From NCBI GenBank assembly GCA_023392635.1, contig JAEVYS010000004.1:1-59481 (forward strand): a stretch of 59,481 nt of DNA, in the 5' to 3' direction. Origin of the DNA: Actinomycetes bacterium (GTDB taxonomy: Bacteria; Actinomycetota; Actinomycetes; Propionibacteriales; Propionibacteriaceae). Positions 7,494 through 17,835 of this stretch are shown piece after piece (the first letter of the stretch is position 1; each line of letters begins with the position of its first letter). Both the position numbers and the translations under genes were made by a program. Under the pieces are notes generated by a model. That model had not been told where the DNA came from and ran no database searches. It was given only the letters and a program-made list of their open reading frames with translations.

Positions 7494-10400
7494 TCAGCCC
7501 ACCTGCGCGGTGAGGGTGTTGGGGTTGGTCGAGACGGCGTCGGCCTCGGTGTTGAACGCGAGCACCGTGGCGGGCAGGTACTGCCGCACGGCGCCCAGTG
7601 CCGACGGCGGGACGGCCCGCAGGTGCGCCTGCTCGAGCGTCTCGACCAGCACCTGGTTGAGCGAGCCCACCGTCCACGGCTCCCCGACGACCGGAGGCAC
7701 CGCCACCAGGATCGCCTGGGGGGCCATCAGGTCCGGTGGGTCGTAGCGGAAGGCGACCCCCGTGGTCTCCGCCGCCGAAGGGATCACTTCGGACCACTCG
7801 TCGACGAGGAGCCCGCACACCGTCGCCGCGGGGGCAAGGAGTTCCGCGCCCGCCAGCAGGAGGGAGGCGGCGCCGTCCACGTACGCCGGCGCCGGGAGGG
7901 CGTTCCAGGTCGCGCCGGCCCGGTGGGGGACCTGGGCCACCCCCACGGAGAAGTCCGGACCGCCGAGGGCCTCCGCCTCCCGGAGCGCGATCGTCAGCCG
8001 CCGCAGCGGTTCGCGCACGCGTTCCATCCGGGTCAGCCAGACCTCGGCGGCGAGGGGGTCACCTCCGGTCAGGCCCGGGTCGTCCCGGGACGCCACCAGC
8101 TCCGCCGAAGCGGACGGGCTGAAGCGCGGCAGGGCCACGAATCCGGCGCCGAGCAGGGAACGCAGCTTCGCCGCGGGGTCGTCCAGCCCGTCGGCCTCGG
8201 CCAGACGCGCCTGCAGTTGGACGAGCGAACGGGTCGCGGCCACGGCCCAGCCCTCCGGTGTCGCTTCGACCGGGACGGCGGCATCACCCACCCCGAGCGC
8301 CCAGGTGGCCACGACCGCGCTCCTGAGAGCCCCGTCCGCGGCGCCGTCAGCCGTGGCGGCCACCAGGTCGGCGACCACGTGCACAACGGCCGCCCGCGCC
8401 GCGTCAGCACGCTCGCCGAGCTCGTCGGCGTCCGTCCCCGGCTGGGGGTCGGCGTGCGGCGGCTGCAGCGCGACGCCGTCCAGGGGCTTCGCGGCACCGA
8501 CCAACGCGGCGAGCGACCCGGCGACCTCCAGCAGGTCCCGCAGGTCGCGATCCGGTACGAGGAACGGCCGGAGCAGGTCGGCGCCCGAGGCGAGCGCTGC
8601 GCGGGCGGCGAGCTCCGACGTCCCCTGCTCCCCGGCGCCGGCGAGCCGCACGAACTCGCTGGCGGCCAGGTGGAGATCGGCCATCGGGACCGGGACGAGA
8701 TCACCCGACACGGCGTCGCGAACGGTCACGGATCGTCCCTCCGCCGGACCGAGCAGCCGGGCCAGCCAGGCGTCCAGCGCCGGTTCCGCGGCCGCGCGCG
8801 GCGAGTCTGCCGGGCCGGCCCAGCCCGAAGGACGCGTACCCTGCGGATCGATCAGGACGGCCACCCGGTGGGTGACGCCCACGCCGGTGCGCGGCGTCTG
8901 GAGGAAGTCCAGGTCCGGCGGGGGGACCAGCCCGCGATCGAAGTCGGCGAGGCTGTTCACCGCCCGGTTCAGGTCTCCCCTGGCGAACTGGTGGACCTGC
9001 TCGGCCTGGATGGCGTCGGCGGCCGCGTCCACCGCCACGCCGAGGCGGCGCAGGACGGCGCGGGCCCGCGCGCGGGTGGCCTGCGCCTGGTCGGCGCCCA
9101 CGAGGTGGTCGAGGGCGTGGTCCTCGCTGTCGGCCCACAGCGCGTGCAGGCGCAGACCGTCGAGGCGCCGGGCCGCAGGCGGAAGGCTCTCCTCCCCCGG
9201 CAGCGGGGTGACCTCGCGGGCGTTGTCGATGCAGGCGTCCAGGCCGTGGTCGTGGAGGTCGCGCTCCACGAGGTAGCCGAGCACGGCACCCACGGTGCGG
9301 CCGGCACGGACTCCGTCGAAGATCCAACGCGCCAGCCGGACCCGCTCGGACGTGAGGCTGACCGCGAACGGGTCCGCCTCGCCGCCGCCGTTGGCGAGGT
9401 GGGCGTTGCGCAGCAGTGCGGCGACCTGTGCCTGGTGCAGCGACGGCGCGTGCAGGTAGCCGGGGTCGTCGACCGCGGGCAGCAGCGGGCCCGGCTCCCC
9501 CTCGGGTGCGTCCGGCACGGGCTCGACCCCGGAGGGCGTGAGCTGCTCGGCCCAGCCGTAGCCGCCGACCACGACGCCGTCTGGCCGTGCCTCGCGAAGT
9601 TCGGCCAGTCGCCGGGTGGCCAGCGAGGTCACCCAGGCGTCCAGCCGGTAGGTGGCGGCGTCGAGCATCCCGGCGAGGTGCCGCTCGATCGCCCCGATGT
9701 CAGCGCCCGCGACCTCGGCCACGGCGGCGCGGAACTCCGCCAGGGAGGCGGCAGCCGGGTCGGTCCCGGCAGCGATCCGCGCGCGCACGGTGTCGCCGCC
9801 GGGCAGCGACTGGTCGCGCTGCGCGGTCCAGCCGGTACCGGCCCCGCCGAACCCGTAGAACTCCTCGTCGACCGCACGCGGCTCGTTGGAGGTCAGCAGC
9901 CGCGCGGCGGCGAAGACGTGCTCCCGCAACAGCCCGTGCCGGACCAACGCGGCGAGCAGCGCGGGCGGCACGGTGGACGACGCCCGTGCCAGGTCGTCCG
10001 GGTCGGCGTCCAGCAGCCCGGTGAGGTAGGCGACGTCACCGGTCGCGCTCACCAGCGGCAGCGTGACCGGCGCCGGCTCGCTCTCGAACACGTTGAGCCC
10101 GGCGGGCACGAGCCCGACTCCCGCCGCCGCCGCCACCGGGAGCGCGCGGTCGCGGGCAAGGTTCCAGAAGCCGGCCTCGCCCAGGTTGCGGCCGAGGAAC
10201 AGTTGGGCGCTGGCGGCGAACCTGCCGCCGTAGATCCGCCGGAGCGTGACGCCGCCGGAGCGTCCGCCGAGCCGGAGCACGTCCACAAGGTCCGCGGCGA
10301 GCTGGCCCCCGCCGATCCGGGGGGCCCGCTCCACCGCCGGTCGCCAGGACGCGTCGACGAGGCCGGCCAGGGCCCGGCGCAGACGGTTCTCCCGCTCGTC

Positions 10401-11618
10401 GCCGACGAAACGCCCCAGTGAGGTGACCGGCAGCAGCCCGTACGGCTGCCGACCCACGCGCAGCGTCGGCAGCGGGCCCGCCGGGCGGACGAAGCGCCGG
10501 GCGTGGTCACGGGCCCAGTCGACGTCGGCCAGCGCCATCGATGCGAACTGGGGAAGCCAGTAGCCCCAGGTGGACGGCCACAGCACCGTGGCCATCGCCC
10601 GGGCCAGCGGGTCGTCAGCCTGCAGGGCGGCGGCCAGCGACCCGAACACGTCGGTCGCGTCCAGCCCCAGGGCCGACGCGACGAGGGCTCCCCCCGATCC
10701 GGGGGCGGGCGTCGCCGGTCGTGCCGACCAGGCGCCGGGGTCGGCGCTGGACCATCCCGAGCCGGCCCCGTCGGCGTTGTTGGTCGGCGTCTCCGCGGCC
10801 AGGAACCCCAGGCCTTCGCTGTAGCGCTGCGCGTCGAGCAGGGCGGCCAGGTCCGCGGCGCCGCGCGCGGGGTCGGTCCGTCGCACGCCGGTCACCACGA
10901 GGAGGTCGACCGGCCCGGACACCGGCAACCGGAGGGCCATGCCGAGGTTCTCGGCGGCGGTGAAGTCGACCAGCCAGTTCATCGCCTGGTCGATCGCCGC
11001 CACCTCGGTGTCGTCGGCGTCGCCGACCAGCGGCTGGTCGAGGTCGGGCCCGACCGGCGGCTCGGCGGTGATCGGAGTGCCGGTCGCCACGGCCGCGACC
11101 CGCCCGTCGGCGTACGCGGTGGCCGTCCAGCGCTCCGGGAGCAGCCGTGCCACCGGGGTGCGGCGGCGCTCGCTGGTCTCGACGGCGGGAAACGCCGGCT
11201 CCGCGGCCAGATCGGACCCGTCGGCCACCTCGCGGTCGGGGCGCTGCGTCGGGTTGGTGGGCTGGGTCGCCCTGACCACCCACCCGGCACGACCCGGGCC
11301 GAAGCGTTCGGCGAGCACGGCCCACCCCCGCTGCTGTCGCTCCCGGTTGTTCCCGGTGCGCCACTGCGCCCGCCAGAACTCCTGGCCGGCAGTGACCTCG
11401 GCCGGGGACAACCTCGGGTCGTGGGCGTCCACGTGCACCTGGTCGGGGTAGATCCGGACCAGCAGCTCGGTGGTGCCGCCCTCCGTGCGATAGCGCGTCT
11501 CCAGCCTGACCGGCAGCAGGACGAGCGGGTGCGACGCGTCGCCGAGCTGCTCGTCCAGGCGGGGGTCTGAGGCGAGCGTGTCCGCGGTGAGCGGGCCGAG
11601 GTCGAGGACGCCGCTCAT
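7494..11618 (-). CDS. Giant protein of unknown function (module gene 4, 1374 aa)
   Basis: No domain recognised. The protein opens with a beta-rich part (PLVLLPVRLETRY, residues ~32-44, and ELLVRIYPDQVHVDAHD). The centre is alpha-helical and includes the conserved-looking blocks PTLRVGRQPYGLLPV (near residue 390) and HQAQVAALLRNAHLANGG with SSER-like LTSERVRLARWIFDGVRAGRT-type spacing near residue 750. It has no secretion signal and no obvious enzyme motif. Codon choice is the same as in its neighbours, which argues against recent transfer from an AT-rich donor. The ATG overlaps the upstream stop by four bases (ATGA). I believe similar blocks occur in uncharacterised proteins of other bacteria, but this could not be checked. 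Confidence 0.87.
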   Translation of the reverse strand: MSGVLDLGPLTADTLASDPRLDEQLGDASHPLVLLPVRLETRYRTEGGTTELLVRIYPDQVHVDAHDPRLSPAEVTAGQEFWRAQWRTGNNRERQQRGWAVLAERFGPGRAGWVVRATQPTNPTQRPDREVADGSDLAAEPAFPAVETSERRRTPVARLLPERWTATAYADGRVAAVATGTPITAEPPVGPDLDQPLVGDADDTEVAAIDQAMNWLVDFTAAENLGMALRLPVSGPVDLLVVTGVRRTDPARGAADLAALLDAQRYSEGLGFLAAETPTNNADGAGSGWSSADPGAWSARPATPAPGSGGALVASALGLDATDVFGSLAAALQADDPLARAMATVLWPSTWGYWLPQFASMALADVDWARDHARRFVRPAGPLPTLRVGRQPYGLLPVTSLGRFVGDERENRLRRALAGLVDASWRPAVERAPRIGGGQLAADLVDVLRLGGRSGGVTLRRIYGGRFAASAQLFLGRNLGEAGFWNLARDRALPVAAAAGVGLVPAGLNVFESEPAPVTLPLVSATGDVAYLTGLLDADPDDLARASSTVPPALLAALVRHGLLREHVFAAARLLTSNEPRAVDEEFYGFGGAGTGWTAQRDQSLPGGDTVRARIAAGTDPAAASLAEFRAAVAEVAGADIGAIERHLAGMLDAATYRLDAWVTSLATRRLAELREARPDGVVVGGYGWAEQLTPSGVEPVPDAPEGEPGPLLPAVDDPGYLHAPSLHQAQVAALLRNAHLANGGGEADPFAVSLTSERVRLARWIFDGVRAGRTVGAVLGYLVERDLHDHGLDACIDNAREVTPLPGEESLPPAARRLDGLRLHALWADSEDHALDHLVGADQAQATRARARAVLRRLGVAVDAAADAIQAEQVHQFARGDLNRAVNSLADFDRGLVPPPDLDFLQTPRTGVGVTHRVAVLIDPQGTRPSGWAGPADSPRAAAEPALDAWLARLLGPAEGRSVTVRDAVSGDLVPVPMADLHLAASEFVRLAGAGEQGTSELAARAALASGADLLRPFLVPDRDLRDLLEVAGSLAALVGAAKPLDGVALQPPHADPQPGTDADELGERADAARAAVVHVVADLVAATADGAADGALRSAVVATWALGVGDAAVPVEATPEGWAVAATRSLVQLQARLAEADGLDDPAAKLRSLLGAGFVALPRFSPSASAELVASRDDPGLTGGDPLAAEVWLTRMERVREPLRRLTIALREAEALGGPDFSVGVAQVPHRAGATWNALPAPAYVDGAASLLLAGAELLAPAATVCGLLVDEWSEVIPSAAETTGVAFRYDPPDLMAPQAILVAVPPVVGEPWTVGSLNQVLVETLEQAHLRAVPPSALGAVRQYLPATVLAFNTEADAVSTNPNTLTAQVG

Positions 11619-14386
11619 GTCGGGTCCGGTTCCCTGAGCAGGACCGACACCGGGATCGTGATGCGTGCCGGCAGCTGGCGCAGCCGTCCGGCCAGCCGGG
11701 CGGAGGTGGCATCGGGCGCGGGGGCGTGGCCGGCGCCGGCCGGCGCCTCACCCACCTCGAAGCCGAACCGGGGCGCGCCGGGCTGCTCGGCGATCACGAT
11801 CGACCACTCGTCGGCGTCGGCCAGCGGCACCGTGAACCCGAAGAACGTGATGTCGGGATCGAGAGAGCCGCGGAAGACCGGCATCAGCTGTTCGGGCGGG
11901 TTGCTCCCCTGGCGGAGCGCCGACACGAGCGCGTCGGGGAAGCGGCGCATCAACTCACTGCGCAGCAGCAGCACGAACCGGTCCGCGACGACCGTGGGCG
12001 CCCCGAGCGCCCGGTCGGCCCAGGTGTCGAGCTGCGGGATGTCCGGCGGCGCGTCGGGGGCGACGGCGGCGTCCCAGAAACGGTCGAAGAAGGTCGCGGT
12101 CAGCGGAGTGGGGAACTCCCGCCACAGCAGTTCACGGCCGAACTCGTGATTGAGCCCGACGAGGAAGGCCTCCACGAAGGCCGCGTTGGTCCGCAGGCCG
12201 ATGGCCGTGTTCGCCGGGATGCCGTCCACGCCGGGCAGCAGCCACTGCTGGCCGAGTTCGGCCAGCGAGCGGGACATGGGGGTGTCGAACCGGGGGGCGA
12301 ACCGCATCGGCGGCATCGGCTCATCCGTCGGCTGCGGGCCGGGGTCGGGGCTGGCCATGATCGCGGCCATGCCGGCGCGGAACGTGGCTGCGGGCGCGGT
12401 CAGGGTGAGGGCGGCCGAGTAGAGCTCACCCACCGCGAGCAGGCCCGGCTGCTGCCGGGACGGGGCGGACGCAGGCGCGAAGACGGTCAGGTGGCGGGCG
12501 GCCACCTCGCGGAACAGGGCTGCGGTGGCGCCGTCGTGGTGCGGGGGGTGGTGGCCGTGGTCCGGGTTCTCGGGATCGGGCTCGGGATCGTCGGGCAGGT
12601 CGGGGATGTCCGGGCCGTCGGGGTCGGTCGGACGCCGTCGCGCGAACCGTCCGAGGTCGCCGGGAAGCGGCAACGGCCTCGGCGGGCCCTGGGGCATCGG
12701 CAGGGCCTGCACGCTGAAGGCTGGTCGCGGTGGCATGGCGGTGATCGCTTCGGCGGCGACCTGCTCCCAACGGAGGTCCTGGGGGCTGGGCATCGACCGG
12801 CCGCCCACCTCGAACGTGAGGGGCCCGAGCGGCGGGTCGACGAATCGGCCGATCCAGGTGCCGGGGGTCATCGGGGTGAGCACGTCGATCTTCGACGGCA
12901 TCGGGCCGCTGCGGGCGACCCGCCGCATCACCGGGCCCCGCTGCCTGGTCACCCTCCGAACCGCCGTCCCCAGCGACTGGTCGGGCATGCGCGCCTCGGA
13001 CCACAGCTCGCCGAAGGTCTTCCCCGACCCCGTCGCCGGCGCCGCCATCAGCCGGGCGCGCAGCGGGGCGACCACGAACAGCCCACGGTCGGGAGGCAGG
13101 GGATGGAGGTAGCGCCGGTGGAGGCTGGCGGCCATCGCCAGCCCGAGTCCGGCAAGGTTGTTGAGGCGCCCGGCGGCGCCCAGGTCCGCGGCCTGGTCCC
13201 ACGCTGCCGCGACCATGGTCTCCTGCTGGCGCTGCACCACCAGGGTGCCGAGCGCGGCCGCGACCCGGTTCGCGGGGTCGGTGTTGAGCTGCTCGTACCA
13301 ACGGGCGGGCCCGGTGGGGTCGAGCCCGGGCCCGGCCCGGTACGTCGACCCGTAGCGGGGCGGGGCGAGCAGCGGCTGGGCCGGTGGGGCGGTGTCCGGG
13401 GAGTTCAGCACGTCGACCAGCGCGGAGGCGAAACGCCCGGGCAGCGCCGGGTCACTCCACCGCTGGGAGGGAGCATCGAGGGCCAGCAGCGCTCCGCCGA
13501 GCAGCAACTGGGCGTCGTCGACGCCGGTGAGCCCCAGCCCGGACGTGGACAGGTCGACCGCCCTGGTCCCGAAGTCATCGGGCACCGGGCGCCCGCGGAT
13601 GGCCAGGGCGAGGGACTGGAAGTCCCCGGACGGGCCGGTGGCGAACCGCCAGGAGTGGTACACGGGGAGCTCCACCGGCTCCATCCCGGCCGTGCGGTGC
13701 CACGCCGGTCCCTGCGCCTGGCCCGGGTCGTCCCCCAGGCCGGCGAGGCGTCCGGCTTCGAACGTGGGCACCACGCACGCCAGGTACTCGGTCTGCTCGG
13801 CCAGCAGGCGTCCGCTGACGAGCCGGGACAGGCTACGGGCGGGATCCCCCGCGAGGGCTGCGGCCAGGGCGGCGTCCCCCAGGGGCACGTCGGTGGCCAG
13901 CTGGGCGTGGGCCCACGCCCAGCTGTCGGCCAGGTCCGGCAGTTCGACCTCGGGCAGTGCCGGTGGTCCGATCCGCAACACGGGCAGCGCGCCCCGCGAC
14001 GGCGGCGCCAGCTCCACGCCGGGCTGGGGTCGCACCACCACCAGGCACAGCCAGGGCCGCAGCCGCCCGCCCGTGGCGTGGGCGGGCGTGAACAACCAGG
14101 GCAGCGCCGGTTCGTCGAACTCGACCAGCGCCAGGTAGTTGGACTCGAAGGTGCGGGCGTTCGGCGCCGGGTCGGTGCGGATCACCTGCTGGGCGGCGAT
14201 GCTCGTCACATCCCCGGGCCCGAGCAGCTGCACCTGGACCCGCGCGGGCGGGTCGGCGCCGTTCACCCTCACCTCGGCGGTGGCCGTAGCGGTGCTGGCC
14301 GGGTGTCCGGCAGGATCATCCGCCGGCAGGTCGAGCGAGCCGCCGCGGCGGACCCACGGCAGCATCACGAGGTTGGGCTCGGTCAT
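11615..14386 (-). CDS. Large protein of unknown function (module gene 3, 923 aa)
   Basis: The open frame extends upstream to 15529, but the ATG at 14386 (MTEPNLVMLPWVRRG) overlaps the previous stop as ATGA and is the sensible start. Two globular parts are separated by a low-complexity Asp/Pro linker followed by a His-rich stretch (HGHHPPHHDG) at about residues 580-630. The C-terminal part carries a conserved-looking block GLNHEFGRELLWREFPT and ends in a beta-rich segment (ARITIPVSVLL). The N-terminal part is beta-rich too (VRVNGADPPARVQVQLLGPG). No signal peptide, membrane helix or known catalytic motif is seen. The His cluster could bind metal, but this is only suggested by composition. Confidence 0.86.
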   Translation of the reverse strand: MTEPNLVMLPWVRRGGSLDLPADDPAGHPASTATATAEVRVNGADPPARVQVQLLGPGDVTSIAAQQVIRTDPAPNARTFESNYLALVEFDEPALPWLFTPAHATGGRLRPWLCLVVVRPQPGVELAPPSRGALPVLRIGPPALPEVELPDLADSWAWAHAQLATDVPLGDAALAAALAGDPARSLSRLVSGRLLAEQTEYLACVVPTFEAGRLAGLGDDPGQAQGPAWHRTAGMEPVELPVYHSWRFATGPSGDFQSLALAIRGRPVPDDFGTRAVDLSTSGLGLTGVDDAQLLLGGALLALDAPSQRWSDPALPGRFASALVDVLNSPDTAPPAQPLLAPPRYGSTYRAGPGLDPTGPARWYEQLNTDPANRVAAALGTLVVQRQQETMVAAAWDQAADLGAAGRLNNLAGLGLAMAASLHRRYLHPLPPDRGLFVVAPLRARLMAAPATGSGKTFGELWSEARMPDQSLGTAVRRVTRQRGPVMRRVARSGPMPSKIDVLTPMTPGTWIGRFVDPPLGPLTFEVGGRSMPSPQDLRWEQVAAEAITAMPPRPAFSVQALPMPQGPPRPLPLPGDLGRFARRRPTDPDGPDIPDLPDDPEPDPENPDHGHHPPHHDGATAALFREVAARHLTVFAPASAPSRQQPGLLAVGELYSAALTLTAPAATFRAGMAAIMASPDPGPQPTDEPMPPMRFAPRFDTPMSRSLAELGQQWLLPGVDGIPANTAIGLRTNAAFVEAFLVGLNHEFGRELLWREFPTPLTATFFDRFWDAAVAPDAPPDIPQLDTWADRALGAPTVVADRFVLLLRSELMRRFPDALVSALRQGSNPPEQLMPVFRGSLDPDITFFGFTVPLADADEWSIVIAEQPGAPRFGFEVGEAPAGAGHAPAPDATSARLAGRLRQLPARITIPVSVLLREPDPT

Positions 14387-17300
14387 CGCAGCACCCCCGC
14401 CGGGCCGACCCTCGCCAGCCGGGGCGCGTCGGCTCGCTCCACGCCGGTGTAGCGCTCGGCGACCGACATCCGGGTGTGCGCACGTGCGGCTGCCGTGATG
14501 CGCAGGCCGGTGAGCACCAGGGTGGGGTCGGCCGGCACGGGGTCGGGCTGGACGTGGGGCACCCCGCCGGCGTCCACCACGATCTCGGTGTAGTGGAACG
14601 GTGCCGGCACGCCCGCCGCGGCATCGCAGGTGTAGGCGTCGTTGCCGAAGCTGATCCCCGCCTCGCGCACCACCATGCCCGGAGCCGCCAGCCGTTCGGC
14701 GTCCGTCATGTCGAAGAACTGGCTGTCGGGGAACTCGTCGCCGACCGGCGCGGTGCCTGTGCCCGCCCCCCCGATCGTGGCGTGGGTGAGGGCGAACCGG
14801 CGCGCATCGCGCGGTATGAACGCGCCCACTCGGTCGATGTCGCGGTCGGTGTTCAGCGGCACGAGGCCCTGCTGGACCACCAGCCGACCCAGCGGGTGCA
14901 GCTGGAGCGTGTCGCTGCGCGGTGCGGTGCGGACCCCGGCGAGCTGGGTGAGCGCGGCGGGCAGCTCGGTGCGCCAGCTGTGCGGGTCGGAGAGCCGTCC
15001 GATCAGCTCGGTGACCACGTCGATGGCCTCGGTGACGACGGAGTCGTCGCCCCGGATCAGGGTCTTGTCGAAGCCGACGGTGTAGTCCCACCACAGGATC
15101 GAGAATGTCGCCCGTCCCGCGACCCGCAGCGGGAGGGGACCCTCGATCGTGCCCTTCAGGTCGACCTTGAACAGGTTCCGGGAGCCCCGCTTCAACTGGA
15201 CGCCGGCGGCGAAGTCGGCGATGAAGTGGGGTGGCCAGAACTGCACCAGCACGTCGAAGCCGATGTAGCCCTCGATGCTGAAGCCGTACGCCGCCGCGTA
15301 GAGCGAGGCCTTGGCACCGAACTGCAGTGTGTTCGGCGTGATCGCCAGGTAGGCCTCGATGATCAGCTTCGGGTTGTCGCCGGTGGTGAGCGCGACGGTC
15401 ACCCGCGGCACCGCGGGGAAGTTGGCCGGCGGGCTGAATCGCGGGTTGAACCCGCCGATCGCCAGCGCGAACCCCTGCCCCGGCTCGCGCCGGAAGGCGG
15501 CGGCCCCGGTGAGCACGAACCGTCCGCACAGCTTCGACTCGTACAGCACGGCGTCCAGCGCCGCCGAGCCGCTCTCCAGGTCGTACAGGCCGACGACATC
15601 GAGGTTCAAGGTGACCAGCGGGTTCTTCTCCTGCGGCAGGACCGAGGACACCCGCCCGAGCACCAGCAGGCTGCTGGAGTCGGTGTTGTCGTCACACTCC
15701 AGCATCAGTGCCAGGTCGGCCCGCAGGAGCGGAAGGCTGCCGAACGTGAGCTTCACGAGGATCCCGTAGATGTGGACGCCGGGCTTGGGTGGGAAGAACG
15801 TGCGGAGCGCGGACACCATCTCGGGCAGATGCTTGAGCGGGTCGGCCGGGAACAGGATGTGCTTCAGCTGTCCCGTGGGCAGGGCGGTGCGCACGGCAGC
15901 GACGTCGAGGGTGCGGTCGGATGCGTACAGCAGGCCGAACCCGTCGAAGGTCACGAAGCCGGCGGTGAGACCGAGGTGCTCCACCGTGCCGATCACGATG
16001 AAGGAGGTGAGCGGATTGCCCTCACGGTCCTTCGTCGAGGCCAGGCCCAGGCACGTGATCGTGATCCGCTTGCCGACCCGCAGCACCAGCGCGCCGGCGT
16101 AGTCCCCGGTGGCCGGGTCGAACTGGATCGCCCCGCCGCCGCTGACCGGGCCGGTCCGAAGGTCGAGGGCGATGCCGGTCGGGCGGGTGGCGTCCACCGA
16201 GGCGTTCACGATGCCGAGGTTGCGGTCCTTCTGAGGGGTCATCGTGTCCAGGCTGAACGCCAGCCCGAGGCGGTCGACCCGCACGTAGACGGGCCCGAGC
16301 TGCGTGCTGAACGAGACCAGGCCGCTGGCCGCGACCGCCCAGCCGGAGTTCGGCTCGGTGTCGCTGGATCGCCAGGCGATCTTCACGACCACCTCGTGCA
16401 GGTTGATGCCGAGGGTCCTGCCGCCGCCCAGCGGGAGGGTGAGCTCGAGGTCGGGCGGACCGGCCGGGCCGGCGGAGTCGAACGCCGGCTGCTCGGTGGA
16501 GTCCTTGGACGGGGTGTGCACCTCGTGGATGAAGCCGAGGGCGGCGTCATAGCCCAGGCCGAGGGAGAACGTCTTGCGGTACGGCCGGCCGCCGAGCAGC
16601 GTGCGGATGAAGCTGTCCTTGTCCTCCGAGTCGATCACGAGCGCGGACTGGTCGAGCCGGAACAGCACGCGGGCCCCGGTGCCCGACATGGTGATCACGA
16701 ATCCCACCTCGCCGAGCTCCAGCCGCGTTCCGGTGCCGCGCGGCAGGGCGTAGCTGATGCCACTCTCCCCCGGCACGCCCGCCCAGCCCACCGACAGCGA
16801 GGTGTTCGCCGCGGCCGCGTTGGCCTGCACGGCCGGCTTCTCCCCACTGATCAGCAGCGCTGCACCCGCGTCGCTGCGGATGTTCACGCGGAACCGCCAG
16901 GTGGGGTCGCCGGCATCGTCAGGATTCAGCACCTGGTCGAGCGTGAAGCTCCCGCCCAGGGCGAGGAACAGCTGGTGCGGTCGCGACGGCGTGCCGAGGC
17001 GGCGCGGCAGGTACATCCAGGTGAGCCTGAGTTGCTCGGACACCTCGTCGCCGTCGTGCCGCAGCGCCGCCGACACCATCCGCCCGCTGAGCACGTCGGC
17101 CGCGGTCGGCCGGGCTTCGGCGTCCACGTCGAGGGCTGCGGAGTCCCAGCCGACGATGATGTCGCCGAGAAGGTCGTCCTGCTCGGGGTCCTTCGTCTGG
17201 TCCACAACGGCGATCGCGGCGAGAATGCCGCGGACCAGCCCGTCCACCACGAGGAACGAGGTGTCCCTCGCCGTGTTCAGCGTGGAGCCGGACGCGTCGG

Positions 17301-17835
17301 GGCGGGTGTCATCGAGATCGTCGAGGGTGCGTCCGGGGTTCCACACGAAGGAGAAGATCGTGCCGAACGCGTTCAGGAACCGGGTGTGCGCGTGCTCGCC
17401 GGGGGCGAGGGAGCCGGTCAGTTCGCTCGTGATCGAGACGGCCTGCACCAGCAGGAACCAGGTCGGCATCCGCCGCCGCACCCAGTTGCTCCCGAGCAGG
17501 TCGAGCAGGCCGTTGACGAAGGTGTCGCCGCGGCCGGCCCAGTCGGTGCCCTGCCAGGACTCGACCTGGTCGATTATCGCGTTGAGCAGGACGGCCAGGT
17601 TGCCGGCCGCCTCGATGTCGGCCTGGGCGTCCGCGTCGACGTTGTCGCGGTACTCCTTGATCGCAGCCAGCGGTGCCGCGGGCAGCTCCAGCTTCGCTGT
17701 GACCACGTCCGGGGCCGCCCCCAGGTCGGCGAGCACGGCGCTCCGGGCGGCGTCGTGGCCCAGCAGGTCGCCGCTGGTCGTGATGAAGTCGACCAACTCA
17801 CCGGCCAGGCGGTGGAGCAGCTCCCCCGCGCTCAT
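14383..17835 (-). CDS. Beta-rich giant protein, DUF6603-like (module gene 2, 1150 aa)
   Basis: The open frame reaches 19734, but the ATG at 17835 (MSAGELLHRLAGELV) overlaps the metallophosphatase stop as ATGA and begins a clean helical N-terminus. Residues ~1-250 are helical. From ~270 to ~960 the chain is a long series of alternating beta strands of the LxLxVG/LxLGLGY kind. Segments such as GFVTFDGFGLLYASDRTLDV, HILFPADPLKHLPEM and FSIEGYIGFDVLVQFWPP resemble, from memory, the DUF6603 family of unknown function. The FPxDP then FPP spacing is the most family-like part. There is no signal peptide or membrane helix. Long repetitive beta structure could form a groove or tube, but that is inference. 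It sits second in the coupled five-gene unit. Confidence 0.86.
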   Translation of the reverse strand: MSAGELLHRLAGELVDFITTSGDLLGHDAARSAVLADLGAAPDVVTAKLELPAAPLAAIKEYRDNVDADAQADIEAAGNLAVLLNAIIDQVESWQGTDWAGRGDTFVNGLLDLLGSNWVRRRMPTWFLLVQAVSITSELTGSLAPGEHAHTRFLNAFGTIFSFVWNPGRTLDDLDDTRPDASGSTLNTARDTSFLVVDGLVRGILAAIAVVDQTKDPEQDDLLGDIIVGWDSAALDVDAEARPTAADVLSGRMVSAALRHDGDEVSEQLRLTWMYLPRRLGTPSRPHQLFLALGGSFTLDQVLNPDDAGDPTWRFRVNIRSDAGAALLISGEKPAVQANAAAANTSLSVGWAGVPGESGISYALPRGTGTRLELGEVGFVITMSGTGARVLFRLDQSALVIDSEDKDSFIRTLLGGRPYRKTFSLGLGYDAALGFIHEVHTPSKDSTEQPAFDSAGPAGPPDLELTLPLGGGRTLGINLHEVVVKIAWRSSDTEPNSGWAVAASGLVSFSTQLGPVYVRVDRLGLAFSLDTMTPQKDRNLGIVNASVDATRPTGIALDLRTGPVSGGGAIQFDPATGDYAGALVLRVGKRITITCLGLASTKDREGNPLTSFIVIGTVEHLGLTAGFVTFDGFGLLYASDRTLDVAAVRTALPTGQLKHILFPADPLKHLPEMVSALRTFFPPKPGVHIYGILVKLTFGSLPLLRADLALMLECDDNTDSSSLLVLGRVSSVLPQEKNPLVTLNLDVVGLYDLESGSAALDAVLYESKLCGRFVLTGAAAFRREPGQGFALAIGGFNPRFSPPANFPAVPRVTVALTTGDNPKLIIEAYLAITPNTLQFGAKASLYAAAYGFSIEGYIGFDVLVQFWPPHFIADFAAGVQLKRGSRNLFKVDLKGTIEGPLPLRVAGRATFSILWWDYTVGFDKTLIRGDDSVVTEAIDVVTELIGRLSDPHSWRTELPAALTQLAGVRTAPRSDTLQLHPLGRLVVQQGLVPLNTDRDIDRVGAFIPRDARRFALTHATIGGAGTGTAPVGDEFPDSQFFDMTDAERLAAPGMVVREAGISFGNDAYTCDAAAGVPAPFHYTEIVVDAGGVPHVQPDPVPADPTLVLTGLRITAAARAHTRMSVAERYTGVERADAPRLARVGPAGVLR

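Noticed and set aside
7107..10421. 1104-codon open frame on the plus strand opposite the 1374-residue gene
   Set aside because: Long antisense frames are expected at this GC content. Its translation is Arg/Gly/Gln-rich without domains, and the minus strand is fixed by overlapping starts and stops.
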